Shown: positions 14,348 through 23,861 of the stretch, piece by piece
How positions within the stretch are numbered: the stretch's first letter is position 1
Layout: each line of letters begins with the position of its first letter
DNA from: Pseudomonadota bacterium
GTDB taxonomy: Bacteria > Pseudomonadota > Gammaproteobacteria > Xanthomonadales > SZUA-38
Assembly (NCBI GenBank): GCA_039033415.1
Contig: JBCCCR010000004.1
Coordinates: 186,001 to 250,000 of the forward strand
Direction: 5' to 3'
Length of the DNA stretch: 64,000 nucleotides
Made by a program: the position numbers and the translations under genes
Notes under the pieces: model-generated
Told to the model about the DNA's origin: nothing
The model's input: the letters and a program-made list of their open reading frames with translations, nothing else
The model's database searches: none

Positions 14348-15196
14348 ATGAGTTTAAATAACCAGTATTTACCGCGGAGCGCCGGTTGGCCGGCAGCCCT
14401 CTACAGCATGCTGCTGACCCTGCCGCTGCTGGTGGGCGGCCTCGCGCAGGCTCAGGATGTCGAGACGATCAACATTCCGCTCTCGCGGCCGGGCGAACCC
14501 GTCTCCATCGACGTGAGCATTTTGTCCGCGCACATCGAGGTGATCGGCGAAGACCGCGAGGACGTGCAGTTCGACGTGTCGGTACTCTCCGGTCAGCGCA
14601 GCATCATTACCCCCAGCGGCGCAAAACCCATCAAGACCGGCGGCTATTCGCTGGAGGTGGAAGAGGAAGACAATCGGATTTCGCTGAACTCCGATTGGCG
14701 AACCAACCGAGTCCGGGTGACGATCCATACGCCCCATGACGCAAACCTTGAGCTGTCGACCGTCAACGATGGGGTGATCGAAATATCGGACGTCAACGGC
14801 GAATTTGAGCTCAGCAACGTCAACGGCCCGATCACGGCGACCAACGTCAGCGGCTCAGTCATCGCCGAATCGGTGAACGAAGACATTCGCATCGAGCTGA
14901 CCGGGCTGGAATCCGACCACGCGCTGTCGCTGACGTCGGTCAACGGCAACCTCACGGTGGCATTGCCCAATGAAACCGGCGCGGAGTTCCACATCGATAC
15001 CGCTCGCGGGAACATTTACTCCGACTTTGAGGTTGAGGTCCGGCCGACCAAGCCGATGGTGGACCGCTCGCGCAAAGGCCGCGGCGTCAAGGTGAAGGTG
15101 GGTACCGTCATCACCGCACTGGTTAACGGCGGGGGCCCGGTGATTAAGACGAAAACGCTCAACGGCGATATCCAGATCGCAAAATCCGCCGGCTGA
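14348..15196 (+). CDS. exported DUF4097-like beta-repeat protein, second copy
   Basis: A 282-residue paralogue-like neighbour of the preceding protein. ATG 14348 is preferred because GGAG (14338-14341) lies six bases upstream; the frame also allows ATG 14336. A signal peptide precedes the cut near GLAQAQ (AALYSMLLTLPLLVGGLAQA). The mature part repeats beta strands with N-G turns: VSILSAHIEVIGED, STVNDGVIEISDVNGEFELSNVNGPI, TSVNGNLTVALP, KTLNGDIQIA. It ends the ECF sigma operon just before a strong inverted repeat that probably ends transcription. The exact role is unknown; an envelope-associated product of the sigma regulon is likely. Confidence 0.75.
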   Translation: MSLNNQYLPRSAGWPAALYSMLLTLPLLVGGLAQAQDVETINIPLSRPGEPVSIDVSILSAHIEVIGEDREDVQFDVSVLSGQRSIITPSGAKPIKTGGYSLEVEEEDNRISLNSDWRTNRVRVTIHTPHDANLELSTVNDGVIEISDVNGEFELSNVNGPITATNVSGSVIAESVNEDIRIELTGLESDHALSLTSVNGNLTVALPNETGAEFHIDTARGNIYSDFEVEVRPTKPMVDRSRKGRGVKVKVGTVITALVNGGGPVIKTKTLNGDIQIAKSAG

Positions 15197-15217
15197 CCTC
15201 TTTAGTTCGGTAAGACA

Positions 15218-15278
15218 ACGTTTTAGACCGCGGCGGCGATTGACGGAACGATCGCCGCCGCGTTGGTTTCTAAAACGT
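15218..15278. terminator. large bidirectional inverted repeat between convergent operons
   Basis: A perfect 12-bp G+C stem CGCGGCGGCGAT/ATCGCCGCCGCG (15229-15240 and 15251-15262, loop of 10) is nested in a second inverted repeat ACGTTTTAGA/TCTAAAACGT (15218-15227 and 15269-15278). T-rich and A-rich outer arms give U tracts in both directions. It lies between the sigma operon (plus) and the oxidoreductase gene (minus) and should stop both. Confidence 0.75.
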
Positions 15279-15298
15279 CGGCACGCCCACTAAGGAAG

Positions 15299-16312
15299 CT
15301 AGCCTTCCTCAGCCACCTGCACCATCACCTTGCCGTGCTTCTTCCGCGGCGCCCGCAGATACTCCCAGGCCTGCGGATACTCCGCCATCGGAAACACCCG
15401 ATCGACGTTAGGTCGAATCGCACCGGATTTCAGCGACTCGTAGACAAAGCTTAGGCCTCGCGCCTGCGAGTCCGGGTCCTGAACGTAATGAAACAGCGAA
15501 TAAGGTTTGAAGGTGGCGTTGGCCTGATAAAGGTCCATCATCGGCAGCTCGGGCAGCTTTTCGTCGAGCGTGCCGTAAGTAAAAATCTGCGCGTCTTTGG
15601 CCAGCGCTTTGCTGTACTGCGCAATCATGCCCGCACCCACCGAGTCGAAGACGGCGTGCACGCCGACGCCGTCGGTGAATTCTTTGATCGCCTCCGGCAG
15701 GCCTTCACCTTCCCCAAAATAGGTGTGGCTGGCGCCGCCGGCTCGGAGATAATCGTCGTTGTAGTCGTAGCGCGACGTGCCGATCATCGTGGCGCCCTTC
15801 ATGCTGCCGATTTCCAGCGCGGCATAGCCGGCGGTGCTGGTGGCAGCCGTCACCAGGATGTTCACGCCGGGGCCCGCCGCCGCCAGTTCGGCGACCGGAA
15901 AGTAGGCCGTCATGTACTGCATCCAAATGGAGCCCGCCTCGACGGCGGTTAAGCCTTCCGGCGCCGGCGTCAGGTAATGGGCATTGATGAGCATCGTCGT
16001 GGCGCTGCCGCCTTTCATGTCGTAGAAATACGGCAGCGTGCAGTAGCGCGCGCCGGGCTCAATGCCCTCAACCCCCTCGCCTACCGCGTCGACAATCCCA
16101 ACGGCCTCGCAACCTATCCGGGCAGGGAGCTCGCTGAAATTGAACGAATACCGACCTTGCATCAGATCCATGTCGCCCCAGTTGAGCGCAAACGCCTCAA
16201 CCCGCAGGCGCACCTCGCCGGGACCCGGATCGGCGGGTTCGCAAGGCCGCAGCTCCAGTCCGGCAATGCCCGCGTATTCGCTGATCACCCATTCTTGGTG
16301 GTTCTTAGACAT
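15299..16312 (-). CDS. MDR-family NAD(P)H quinone oxidoreductase / zinc-less alcohol dehydrogenase
   Basis: A 337-residue medium-chain dehydrogenase/reductase. The N-terminal GroES-like domain holds ALNWGDMDLMQGRY and ARIGCEAVGIVDAVGEGVEG; the Rossmann domain has NILVTAATSTAGYAALEIGSMKGATMIGTSR, where TSTAGY replaces the common GGVG turn; VHAVFDSVGAG follows. The structural zinc cysteine cluster is absent, as in quinone oxidoreductases. These enzymes reduce quinones, enones or aldehydes with NADPH in the cytoplasm. It is the last gene of the hydantoinase-type operon, 48 bases after the permease, so it may handle a carbonyl product of that pathway, though this is inference. Confidence 0.8.
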   Translation of the reverse strand: MSKNHQEWVISEYAGIAGLELRPCEPADPGPGEVRLRVEAFALNWGDMDLMQGRYSFNFSELPARIGCEAVGIVDAVGEGVEGIEPGARYCTLPYFYDMKGGSATTMLINAHYLTPAPEGLTAVEAGSIWMQYMTAYFPVAELAAAGPGVNILVTAATSTAGYAALEIGSMKGATMIGTSRYDYNDDYLRAGGASHTYFGEGEGLPEAIKEFTDGVGVHAVFDSVGAGMIAQYSKALAKDAQIFTYGTLDEKLPELPMMDLYQANATFKPYSLFHYVQDPDSQARGLSFVYESLKSGAIRPNVDRVFPMAEYPQAWEYLRAPRKKHGKVMVQVAEEG

Positions 16313-16360
16313 GACCCGGTCCTCCGTAAGGTGGCAAGCGCAGCGAGATCGTGCGCGCTG

Positions 16361-17644
16361 TTAACTGGCGGGTTTGAGCTGAACCCGCGACGAAATGAAG
16401 GTCCCGCACAGGTAAACCAACATTGAAACGGCAATCGAATCGAGCGCCGGCGACCCTGTGGGTGAAGGCCCACCGGAAAAGGTCGAGGCGCCGGCGGCAA
16501 TGCCGGCGACCCAGCCCAGCATCGGTGGAATTCGAAACAGGGGCAGCCGGCGGCGGGCATCCTCGCTGTGGTCGGAGCGAAACATCAGCGCGTCGGACGC
16601 CAGGATGCCGACGATCGGCGGGATCGCGATGCTCAGCAGCACGAGGTAGTCGGTGAGGAAGGCTTCCACGTGCACGAGCGCCAGTCCGGTACCGGCAACA
16701 CCGATCGCCAGCACCACCGGCGCAAAGCCTGAGCGCGGAAAGATGGTCGTAAAGGACAACGCCGCGGAATAGACGCACAGCACGTTCGATGACCACGCGG
16801 CGAGCCCCAGCAGCGCAAATGCCGGCACGCCGATCCCCAGCGACGCCATGACCTTAAACAGGTCGCTCTCTCCGGCCGCAACGCTCGGGATCGCGGTGCA
16901 CAGCAGCACCAGCGGAAAAGAAATCCCCAGCGCAAAGAACGCTGATATCAAAGCCGCCTTCCGGCTGGGCGCAAAGCGCGCGTAGTCGGGCTGGATTGCC
17001 ACGCCGGCGATGTAGCTGCCGATCACCGCGGAGACCGCGGTGGCCAGGTTCATATCCGAGGTGCTCGGCAGCAGCGATCCACTGCTGAGCTGCTCGCGCG
17101 ACAGCCAGGCTGCAAGGAGAAGGAACGCAAACATCAGCGGCACCAGCGCCAGCGCCAGCCGATCCAACCCTTTGAAGCCCGCAATGGTAACCCCGACGAT
17201 CAGGACACCGCCCACAATCACCAGCGCACTGAACGGCACGCTGACGCCAAATACGCTTTCGGCCAGACCCTGAGCGGCGATGGCGAAGATGCTGGAGATC
17301 ACCCCGAACCAGCCGACCAGCGACAGCGCGATGGCCAGACTTGCGGCCCGCCCGCCGATACGGCCGAAGGCAAACTGTCCGAGCATATGGGCGGAGAGCC
17401 CCGACTTCTGCCCGGCCGCCCCGGTGGCGGCACCGAGGAGCCCCAGCACAAAACAGCCGAGGACAAACGCGATAGCGGCTTGTCTGAGACCTAGGGACGA
17501 GCCGATCTGAGCGGCCATCAGAAAACCGGGAATGGAGATGGTGCCGCCGATCACCACCAGCGCAATGTGCCACCCGCTGTAGGTGGCGTCGCGCGGCACC
17601 TGGCTTAGGGTGAACTCACCGCTCTGGCCAGGCGCGCTGCTCAC
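16361..17644 (-). CDS. NCS1 (CodB-like) purine/cytosine/hydantoin permease
   Basis: A 427-residue inner-membrane transporter with about twelve hydrophobic segments, starting with YSGWHIALVVIGGTISIPGFLMAAQIGSSLGLRQA and including GWFGVISSIFAIAAQGL and SYIAGVAIQPDYARFAPSRKAAL, a hallmark of the CodB branch. NCS1 carriers use Na+ or H+ to import nucleobases, allantoin or hydantoins. The start is GTG 17644, overlapping the hydantoinase B stop (GTGA), so it is translationally coupled. With hydantoinase A and B upstream, import of a hydantoin or cyclic amide substrate is likely. The exact substrate cannot be read from the sequence. Confidence 0.85.
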   Translation of the reverse strand: MSSAPGQSGEFTLSQVPRDATYSGWHIALVVIGGTISIPGFLMAAQIGSSLGLRQAAIAFVLGCFVLGLLGAATGAAGQKSGLSAHMLGQFAFGRIGGRAASLAIALSLVGWFGVISSIFAIAAQGLAESVFGVSVPFSALVIVGGVLIVGVTIAGFKGLDRLALALVPLMFAFLLLAAWLSREQLSSGSLLPSTSDMNLATAVSAVIGSYIAGVAIQPDYARFAPSRKAALISAFFALGISFPLVLLCTAIPSVAAGESDLFKVMASLGIGVPAFALLGLAAWSSNVLCVYSAALSFTTIFPRSGFAPVVLAIGVAGTGLALVHVEAFLTDYLVLLSIAIPPIVGILASDALMFRSDHSEDARRRLPLFRIPPMLGWVAGIAAGASTFSGGPSPTGSPALDSIAVSMLVYLCGTFISSRVQLKPAS

Positions 17645-19368
17645 GCGCTAGCGGCGCGAGCGGCTTCGGTGGCCTGCGCGTCGACGCTGCCGTCGTCACC
17701 CAGCACTACACGGTACTGCTCACGAGCCGCATCTCGGGTTACCAGACCATCCAGCACATCTGCCCGCACCTGCTCCGGCGCTCGCTCCATCGCTGGGCCG
17801 AAGCCACCGCCACCGCCCGTTCTTGAACGGATGATGGTGCCCGCCGCTACCGGCTTGGCGTTCACCTTGAGGTAGGTTTCGGTGTCTTCACCGGGCACGT
17901 CGACTTCCACTCGCGGCGGCCGGGCGTCACCACCGTCGAACAGCCCCCAGGCCGGCGTCACGGCGCGCTCAAACCAGAGATAAAGCACGGAATCGGCCAG
18001 CACCTCGTATTCACGATAGGTGCCGTTGCCGCCGCGATACCGGCCGGCGCCGCCGGAGTCTTCGCGGATGTTGTAGCGCCGGATCCGCAGCGGATACTTG
18101 CGTTCAAACACTTCGATCGGCAGGTCTTTGAAGCTTCCGTTAACGTTGTTGATCAGCGAGTTGGCCCCGTCACCGCCGTCGAAGGCACCCCAGCCTCCAG
18201 TGGTCGGCTCGATCATCAGGTAAGGCTGGTCGCCGTTGCGCGGATCGGTGCCGGCAATGGTGATCACCATCGAGTCGCCGTAGTGCGCCCCCGCAACGCG
18301 CCCCGGCATCGCCGGCGCCAGCGCCTTAATCACGAGATCAATCAGCAGCCCGAGCGGCGTGAAGTACCAGCCACAGGCCGCCGGTTCTTTCGCGTTGAAC
18401 ACGCTGGAATCGGGTGCACTCACCTCGAGAGGCTTAAACGAGCCGCCGTTGGGTGATACGTCGGGGCTTACCAGCAGCTTGTAGGCCACGCGGACGGCGG
18501 CGATAGTCTGGGTCAGCCCGCAGTTGATCGGACCGCGGGCCTGCGGGCTGGAGCCCGCGAGGTCGAGACGCATGCTGTCGCCGGCCACATCAATTTTGAG
18601 CTTCACCGGGACCGGACCGTTGCCGAGGCCATCGTCGTCCAGCGCACCTTCCGCGACGTAGCTGCCGTCAGGAATCTCGCCGACAGCCTGCCGCTCGCGG
18701 GTTTCGGTCTGACGGAAGATCTCGTCGCGCGCCGCGCGAATGGTCTCCACGCCAAAGCGGTCAAAGAGCGACTTGAGGCGCCGCTCGCCGGTGCGCCCGG
18801 CGGCGATCTGCGCGTTGAGGTCGCCGATCAGCGCGTCCCCAAAGCGGCTGTTGCGCCGCAGCAGATCGATCACGTCATCGCGGGCGACGCCACCGTCGTA
18901 TAGCCGGGTGGGCCCCCAGCGCGTACCTTCCTGATAGATCTCGTGCGAGTCCACCGGGGTGCCGGGGTCTTTGGCGCCGACGTCCAGCCAGTGGGCTCGC
19001 GAGGCGGCGAAGCCGATACGCTGGTCATTGTGGAAGATCGGCATAATCACCGTGGAGTCGTTCAGGTGTGTGCCGGTCATGTAAGAGTCGTTCATGTAGA
19101 ACACGTCGCCGGGCTTGAAGTAGTCCCAGCCGTGCTGCTCGGCGATGAGCTTGACGCAGATCTCCAGGTTGCCGAGGAATAGCGGGAGGCCCAGCGACTG
19201 GCCGAGCACCTCTCCCTGATCGTCGATCAGCGCTACCGAGCAGTCTTTGCCTTCGTAGATCACTGGCGTAAACGCGCTGCGGATGAGCGTCGCGTTCATG
19301 TCGTTGGCGATCGCGATAAACGCGTTGCGGATAATTTCCGTGGTGACCGGATCGACTTGCGTGCTCAT
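17641..19368 (-). CDS. hyuB: hydantoinase B / oxoprolinase beta-type subunit
   Basis: A 575-residue HyuB-family protein. Family segments are clear: VTTEIIRNAFIAIANDMNATLIRSAF at the start, FYMNDSYMTGTHLNDSTV, RAHWLDVGAKDPGT, the RGPINCGLTQTIAAVR stretch, and SGGAGRYRGGNGTYREYEV near 440. Together with HyuA it forms an ATP-dependent amidohydrolase that opens five-membered cyclic amides such as N-methylhydantoin or 5-oxoproline; related proteins form acetone carboxylase. It overlaps hyuA by ATGA (19365-19368) and the permease by GTGA. Length is normal for the family. The substrate is not determined; clustering with an NCS1 carrier argues for a hydantoin or nucleobase-derived ring. Confidence 0.88.
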   Translation of the reverse strand: MSTQVDPVTTEIIRNAFIAIANDMNATLIRSAFTPVIYEGKDCSVALIDDQGEVLGQSLGLPLFLGNLEICVKLIAEQHGWDYFKPGDVFYMNDSYMTGTHLNDSTVIMPIFHNDQRIGFAASRAHWLDVGAKDPGTPVDSHEIYQEGTRWGPTRLYDGGVARDDVIDLLRRNSRFGDALIGDLNAQIAAGRTGERRLKSLFDRFGVETIRAARDEIFRQTETRERQAVGEIPDGSYVAEGALDDDGLGNGPVPVKLKIDVAGDSMRLDLAGSSPQARGPINCGLTQTIAAVRVAYKLLVSPDVSPNGGSFKPLEVSAPDSSVFNAKEPAACGWYFTPLGLLIDLVIKALAPAMPGRVAGAHYGDSMVITIAGTDPRNGDQPYLMIEPTTGGWGAFDGGDGANSLINNVNGSFKDLPIEVFERKYPLRIRRYNIREDSGGAGRYRGGNGTYREYEVLADSVLYLWFERAVTPAWGLFDGGDARPPRVEVDVPGEDTETYLKVNAKPVAAGTIIRSRTGGGGGFGPAMERAPEQVRADVLDGLVTRDAAREQYRVVLGDDGSVDAQATEAARAASA

Positions 19369-21389
19369 TGGCTGTCCTCCCGAGTGATCAGAATATTGCC
19401 GATGTCATCAACGCGCGCCACCCAGCCGGGCGGGACCACCGTCGTCGCACTTTTCTCTTCGATGATCGCCGGGCCCGCCAGGCTGTGACTGCTCGTGAGT
19501 TTGAGCCGATCGTAGACCGGCGTCGGCAGTTCCTGACCGCCATAGATGGCCTGACGCTCTCCCAGCACCGGGTCGGCCTCCGCGCCACCCTGGCCGGGCT
19601 CCTCAAAGTCGGATCGCACCAGCGCGCCAAAAGCCGCCAGGCGGAGGTTCACGAACTCCACCGGCGCACCGGGCGAGCCATGGCCGTAGCGTCGCTCGTG
19701 GCTTTCATGAAACGCCGCGACGATGTCATCCACCTGGCTGCCGGCGGGCAGCGCCACGTTAATCGAGTACTCCTGGCCGATGTAGCGCATGTCGGCTGAT
19801 CGCTCAAAGGATAGCGCTTCGTCAGCAACCCCCTGAGCTCGCAGCGCCTCGGCGCCCTCTTTCTCCAGGCCCTGGTAGTGGCTCTCCAGGTCCGCCAGAT
19901 CCACTGACTGCGTGGGGCTGTAGTAGGCGCAGGTCTGGTCGCTGCGCAGATCGGTCTGCAGCATGCCCCAGGCCGAAAAAGTGCCGGGGAAGTTCGGCAC
20001 CACCACCTCCCCGATGTCGAGCTCCTGGGCCAGGAACACGGCGGCCATCGGCCCGGCGCCACCAAAGGCCACGAGGCTGAAATCTCTGGGGTCGAGGCCC
20101 TGGCTTACCGTGATGGTGCGCATGGCGTCAGCCATCGCGGCGTTGGAGATCGCGAGGATTCCCTCCGCCAGCGCCGTGGGCGTCATGCCTGCTCGCTCGG
20201 CCAGTGAATTGATGGCGGTGGTGGCGGCATCCAAGTCCAGCGTCATGTCGCCGCCCAGCAGGGAAGCCACGCCCAGGCGGCCCAGAAAAACGTTGGCGTC
20301 GGTGACGGTCGGCTCCGTGCCGCCGCGGCCGTAGCACGCCGGGCCGGGCTGGGAGCCGGCGCTGTGGGGTCCTACCCGAAGGCCTTCTCCCTCCATCCAG
20401 GCGATCGAACCGCCGCCGGTGCCGATGGTCTGGATATCCAGGATCGACATCAGCAGCGGCAGCCCTTCGAGTTCCGTTTCGGTTGTGGCGGTGCCCGAGC
20501 CGTCGATGACCAGCGAGAGGTCGAACGACGTGCCGCCCATGTCGACGCAGAGCAGGTTATTGCGGCCCATCGCTTTGGCGAGGGAAACCCCGCCAACGGT
20601 TCCGCCCACCGGGCCGGAGAGCAGCGTGAACACCGGCTTATCGCGCGCGGCCTCCGCGGTGGCCACGCCGCCGCTGGACTGCATTACGTGCACCGTTGCG
20701 CCCATCCCTAGGTCGGAAAACTGCTGTTCGAGGCTAGACAGGTAACGCTGGACGACCGGCGCCACGTAGGCATTCATCACCGCCGTGGAAGCCCGCTCAT
20801 ATTCACGCCATTCGGGCGCCACGGTGTGTGACAGCGTGATTGATACTCCGGGCAGTGCCTCGCTCAGGATCTTGCCCGCCTCCAGCTCGTGCTGCGGGTG
20901 GGCATACGAGTGTAGGAAGCACACCGCCACCGAGGCGATCCGTTCGCTCTTCACCTTGTCGACAACCGCCTTTAGGTCGTCGTGGTTAAGCGGCTCCAGC
21001 TCTTCGCCATCCCAGGCCAGACGGCCTCCAATTTCGTGGACATCGCGGCGGGCGACCAGCTGTTCAGGCTTACGATACTGCAGATCGTAGAGGGTCTGCC
21101 GATTGCCGCGCGCAATCGAGTAGCTGTCCCCGCTGCCGGCGGTCATCAGCAGCAGCACGCGCTCACCGCGCCGCTCCAGAAACGCGTTTAGCCCCACCGT
21201 GGTGCCATGCACAAAGAAGTTGATTTCAGATGCGTTGGGGATGAGCTGCTGCACTCCCTCGATCACGCCGCGAGCCGGATTGTCCGGCGTGGTGGCCACC
21301 TTGCCGACGAACGTGGGGCCATCGGCAGGGTCGACGACCAGATCGGTAAAGGTGCCGCCGATGTCGGCGGATACGCGAAACTCAGACAT
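19365..21389 (-). CDS. hyuA: hydantoinase A / oxoprolinase alpha-type subunit
   Basis: A 674-residue HyuA-family ATPase of the ASKHA fold. The N-terminal phosphate loop is SADIGGTFTDLVV (7-19), a second nucleotide-binding segment is LLCVDMGGTSFDLSLV (about 280-295), and the IGTGGGSIAW and GPACYGRGGTEPTVTDANVFLGRLG segments typify the family. It activates the substrate carbonyl by ATP hydrolysis while HyuB completes ring opening. Translational overlap with hyuB shows a stoichiometric pair. It follows a TonB-dependent receptor gene by 80 bases and is probably in the same transcription unit. The enzyme acts in the cytoplasm. Confidence 0.9.
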   Translation of the reverse strand: MSEFRVSADIGGTFTDLVVDPADGPTFVGKVATTPDNPARGVIEGVQQLIPNASEINFFVHGTTVGLNAFLERRGERVLLLMTAGSGDSYSIARGNRQTLYDLQYRKPEQLVARRDVHEIGGRLAWDGEELEPLNHDDLKAVVDKVKSERIASVAVCFLHSYAHPQHELEAGKILSEALPGVSITLSHTVAPEWREYERASTAVMNAYVAPVVQRYLSSLEQQFSDLGMGATVHVMQSSGGVATAEAARDKPVFTLLSGPVGGTVGGVSLAKAMGRNNLLCVDMGGTSFDLSLVIDGSGTATTETELEGLPLLMSILDIQTIGTGGGSIAWMEGEGLRVGPHSAGSQPGPACYGRGGTEPTVTDANVFLGRLGVASLLGGDMTLDLDAATTAINSLAERAGMTPTALAEGILAISNAAMADAMRTITVSQGLDPRDFSLVAFGGAGPMAAVFLAQELDIGEVVVPNFPGTFSAWGMLQTDLRSDQTCAYYSPTQSVDLADLESHYQGLEKEGAEALRAQGVADEALSFERSADMRYIGQEYSINVALPAGSQVDDIVAAFHESHERRYGHGSPGAPVEFVNLRLAAFGALVRSDFEEPGQGGAEADPVLGERQAIYGGQELPTPVYDRLKLTSSHSLAGPAIIEEKSATTVVPPGWVARVDDIGNILITREDSQ

Positions 21390-21469
21390 GGTTGCTCCTG
21401 CGGGGCGCTAGGGGAGTCGGTATAACATTTGGGCGGCCAAATCGTTGGCCGCCCAAGCGGTTGAGTTAA

Positions 21470-23683
21470 TCAAAAGAAGTCGTAGCGAAGCTGGACGCGC
21501 CAGATCCGGCCGGGCGCCGCCGCGGAGAAACCGCCCGCGACCCACTCCGAGTTGAACTCCTCGTCCAGCGCGTTTTCGATATCCGCTGACAGGAGCCAAT
21601 CCTGATGCTGCAGTCCGAGACGGACGTTCAGGAAGTCCAGCGCTGAACGAGCGGTGGAGTTGTTGACGTCCCAGAATTGGCTGCCGCGACGCTCGTAGTC
21701 GAGCCGGACATAGGGCGTAGCCTCAAACAGGCTGTTCGCCAGCTCGTAGCGGATGCCTGCGTTGAAGGTGTTGTCCGCGATGTAGGGGGCTTCGTTGCCC
21801 ACCGCCGTCGGGTCGACCGCATAGGCCTCGATTTCGCTGTTGGTGTAACCGATGGCTGCATAGGCGTCGAGCTGTTCGGTCGCCCGATACACCATCTCCA
21901 GCTCCCCGCCCCACAGCGACACGTCGTCGATGTTGGTCAGGATCTGGGCGCTGATGGCGCCGATGAAAGAGAAGAACTGCTGGCCTTCCACGTCGGTGGT
22001 GAAAACCGCTGCGCCGAGTCGCAGCCGATCGTCCAGGAATTGGCCTTTAAAGCCGACTTCGAACGACTCGGAGTCCTCCTGATCGGCGACGTCAGACACG
22101 CCGATAATGCCGGCGCCTGCTGCAACCTGCGCGATGCCGTTCTGGTTGAACTGGCCGCTGCGGAAGCCTTCGCCGTAGGTGGCGTACCAGTTCTGGTTCG
22201 GCGTCGGCTGGTAGCGCAGCGTGACCTTGGGCTGGAGCTTGTCGAAGCTCTCTTCGTTACGCGCGCCGGGCTGGCCTGCCGGGAACTGCAGCGGCGAAAC
22301 AAACTGGACGCGCTCCTCGTCGTCGTAGCGCAACGCCACCGAAAATTCGACCTGATCGGTGATGTCATAGGCCAGTGAGCCAAAGAATGCGGTCGCCGTG
22401 TTCTCATTGTCATCCGCCAATAGCGAGGTGGTCGGGTTCAGCGCGTTGGTCAGCGGTTCACGCTCGACTCGCAGGATGCCGTTGCCCGTATCGATGCCGG
22501 TGGAGAGGGACACAAAACGCTCCCAGTCCAGGTAGTAGGCACCGACCTCCCAGCGCAGGCGCTGGTCGGACGGTGAGGCAAAGCGGAACTCCTGGCTCCA
22601 GGCCTCCAGGTCAAAGTAACCGGTCTGGGTGCCGTCAAAGCCGAACAGCTCCGGGGCGCTGCGCGCGTTGGTGTACGGGAACTGATCGGAGTCGGCAAAC
22701 TCTTCGATGGTGGTGTAGGAGGTGGTGGAGGTAAACGTGCCGTAAGCCGTTTCCCAATCGATCTTGGCCGCAAAGTCGTCGGTATCACGGGCGCCGATGT
22801 CCGGGTTGTTTGAAATGATCGGCAAAACGTTATCCGCATCGACGGGGCCCGTGTCGGTACCGAAGCCGGTGGCCGTGATGCCGTCAGCCCCAATGTTCAC
22901 CCCCTGAAACTGAAAGCCAATGCCGCGGCCGTCATGGCGCGCAAAGTTGGCGCGCAGATCGACGCTCAGGTTGTCGGTCGGCTCCCAGATGACCCGGGCC
23001 CGCACGGCAAGATCCTCAAACGGATCGTCCTCCGTGCCGCGAGTTAGGTTGTCGAGATAGCCATCGCGATCGATGTAGTTGACCGAAAGCCGCCCATAGA
23101 GCTCGTCTTCGATCAGCGCACCGCCGATGGCGCCGCCGACACGAAATTCGTTGCCGTCACCATAGCCGAGGTTGATGTAACCGTCGGTCTCGTTGGTGGG
23201 CCGCTGGGTGTTGATGATGATGGCACCGCCGGTGGCGTTCCGGCCGTAGATGGCGCCCTGCGGGCCTTTGACGACCTCGATACTCTGAATATCGAAGATC
23301 TCCTGGCGGAACTGGATACCGCTGAATTGCAGAACGCCGTCGACCAGGGTGGCCACCGGGGCTTCACCGTTACGAACCTGGGTTAGGCCCCGAATGGTCA
23401 GGAAGGAGGTGCCGATGCCCTGAGACGTGGCGAGCGTCACGTTGGGCGTGAACTGAATGAAATCCTCGACCCGCTCGATGCCGGCGTCGACGACATCGCG
23501 GCCGGAAAAGACGTTGACCGCTACCGGTGCGTCAAGCACCGACTCTTCGCGCCGGCGGGCCGTCACAACGATCTCCTCGAGGTCGTCATTCTGGGCGGAG
23601 TTGCTTTGACTCATGACCGGCGGTGCCGTAAATGCGGCCAGGCCGCCGATCAGAAAAGGGGTTAGCACGCGTCGCACGGTCAT
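21470..23683 (-). CDS. TonB-dependent outer-membrane receptor
   Basis: A 737-residue receptor. I chose ATG 23683 because GGAGG sits five bases upstream; the in-frame upstream start adds nine residues without such support. A signal peptide (VLTPFLIGGLAAFTAPPVMSQ) precedes a TonB box region (DDLEEIVVTARRREES), the plug domain (about 45-160, with VEVVKGPQGAIYGRNATGGAIIINT) and a beta-barrel ending in the aromatic tail VQLRYDFF. Such receptors import scarce substrates across the outer membrane with energy from TonB-ExbBD. As first gene of the minus-strand operon with a hydantoinase and permease, it probably brings in the same cyclic compound or its polymer. Confidence 0.88.
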   Translation of the reverse strand: MTVRRVLTPFLIGGLAAFTAPPVMSQSNSAQNDDLEEIVVTARRREESVLDAPVAVNVFSGRDVVDAGIERVEDFIQFTPNVTLATSQGIGTSFLTIRGLTQVRNGEAPVATLVDGVLQFSGIQFRQEIFDIQSIEVVKGPQGAIYGRNATGGAIIINTQRPTNETDGYINLGYGDGNEFRVGGAIGGALIEDELYGRLSVNYIDRDGYLDNLTRGTEDDPFEDLAVRARVIWEPTDNLSVDLRANFARHDGRGIGFQFQGVNIGADGITATGFGTDTGPVDADNVLPIISNNPDIGARDTDDFAAKIDWETAYGTFTSTTSYTTIEEFADSDQFPYTNARSAPELFGFDGTQTGYFDLEAWSQEFRFASPSDQRLRWEVGAYYLDWERFVSLSTGIDTGNGILRVEREPLTNALNPTTSLLADDNENTATAFFGSLAYDITDQVEFSVALRYDDEERVQFVSPLQFPAGQPGARNEESFDKLQPKVTLRYQPTPNQNWYATYGEGFRSGQFNQNGIAQVAAGAGIIGVSDVADQEDSESFEVGFKGQFLDDRLRLGAAVFTTDVEGQQFFSFIGAISAQILTNIDDVSLWGGELEMVYRATEQLDAYAAIGYTNSEIEAYAVDPTAVGNEAPYIADNTFNAGIRYELANSLFEATPYVRLDYERRGSQFWDVNNSTARSALDFLNVRLGLQHQDWLLSADIENALDEEFNSEWVAGGFSAAAPGRIWRVQLRYDFF

Positions 23684-23777
23684 CTCATCCTCCAGGCCCA
23701 AAGTGGCCAATCGATAACTGGTTGGGTCAGCCGGGACGCCCGCGGTTATGCTGGCAATACCCGCACCCGCACTATAC

Positions 23778-23789
23778 TAAAAATTTTTA
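23778..23789. promoter_or_regulatory. A+T palindrome in divergent promoter region, possible operator
   Basis: TAAAAATTTTTA is a perfect 12-bp palindrome in the 178-bp space between the receptor operon and the XRE-cupin regulator gene. The surrounding A+T-rich DNA, with repeated A-tracts at about 23796-23822, is where both promoters must lie. Binding by the adjacent regulator is a guess. Confidence 0.35.
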
Positions 23790-23861
23790 CTCTGGCAAAA
23801 AAGATTTGATAAGCTCAAAAAATCGGGTATATCAAAGTCCTTCGGAGGGCCAATAACAGCC

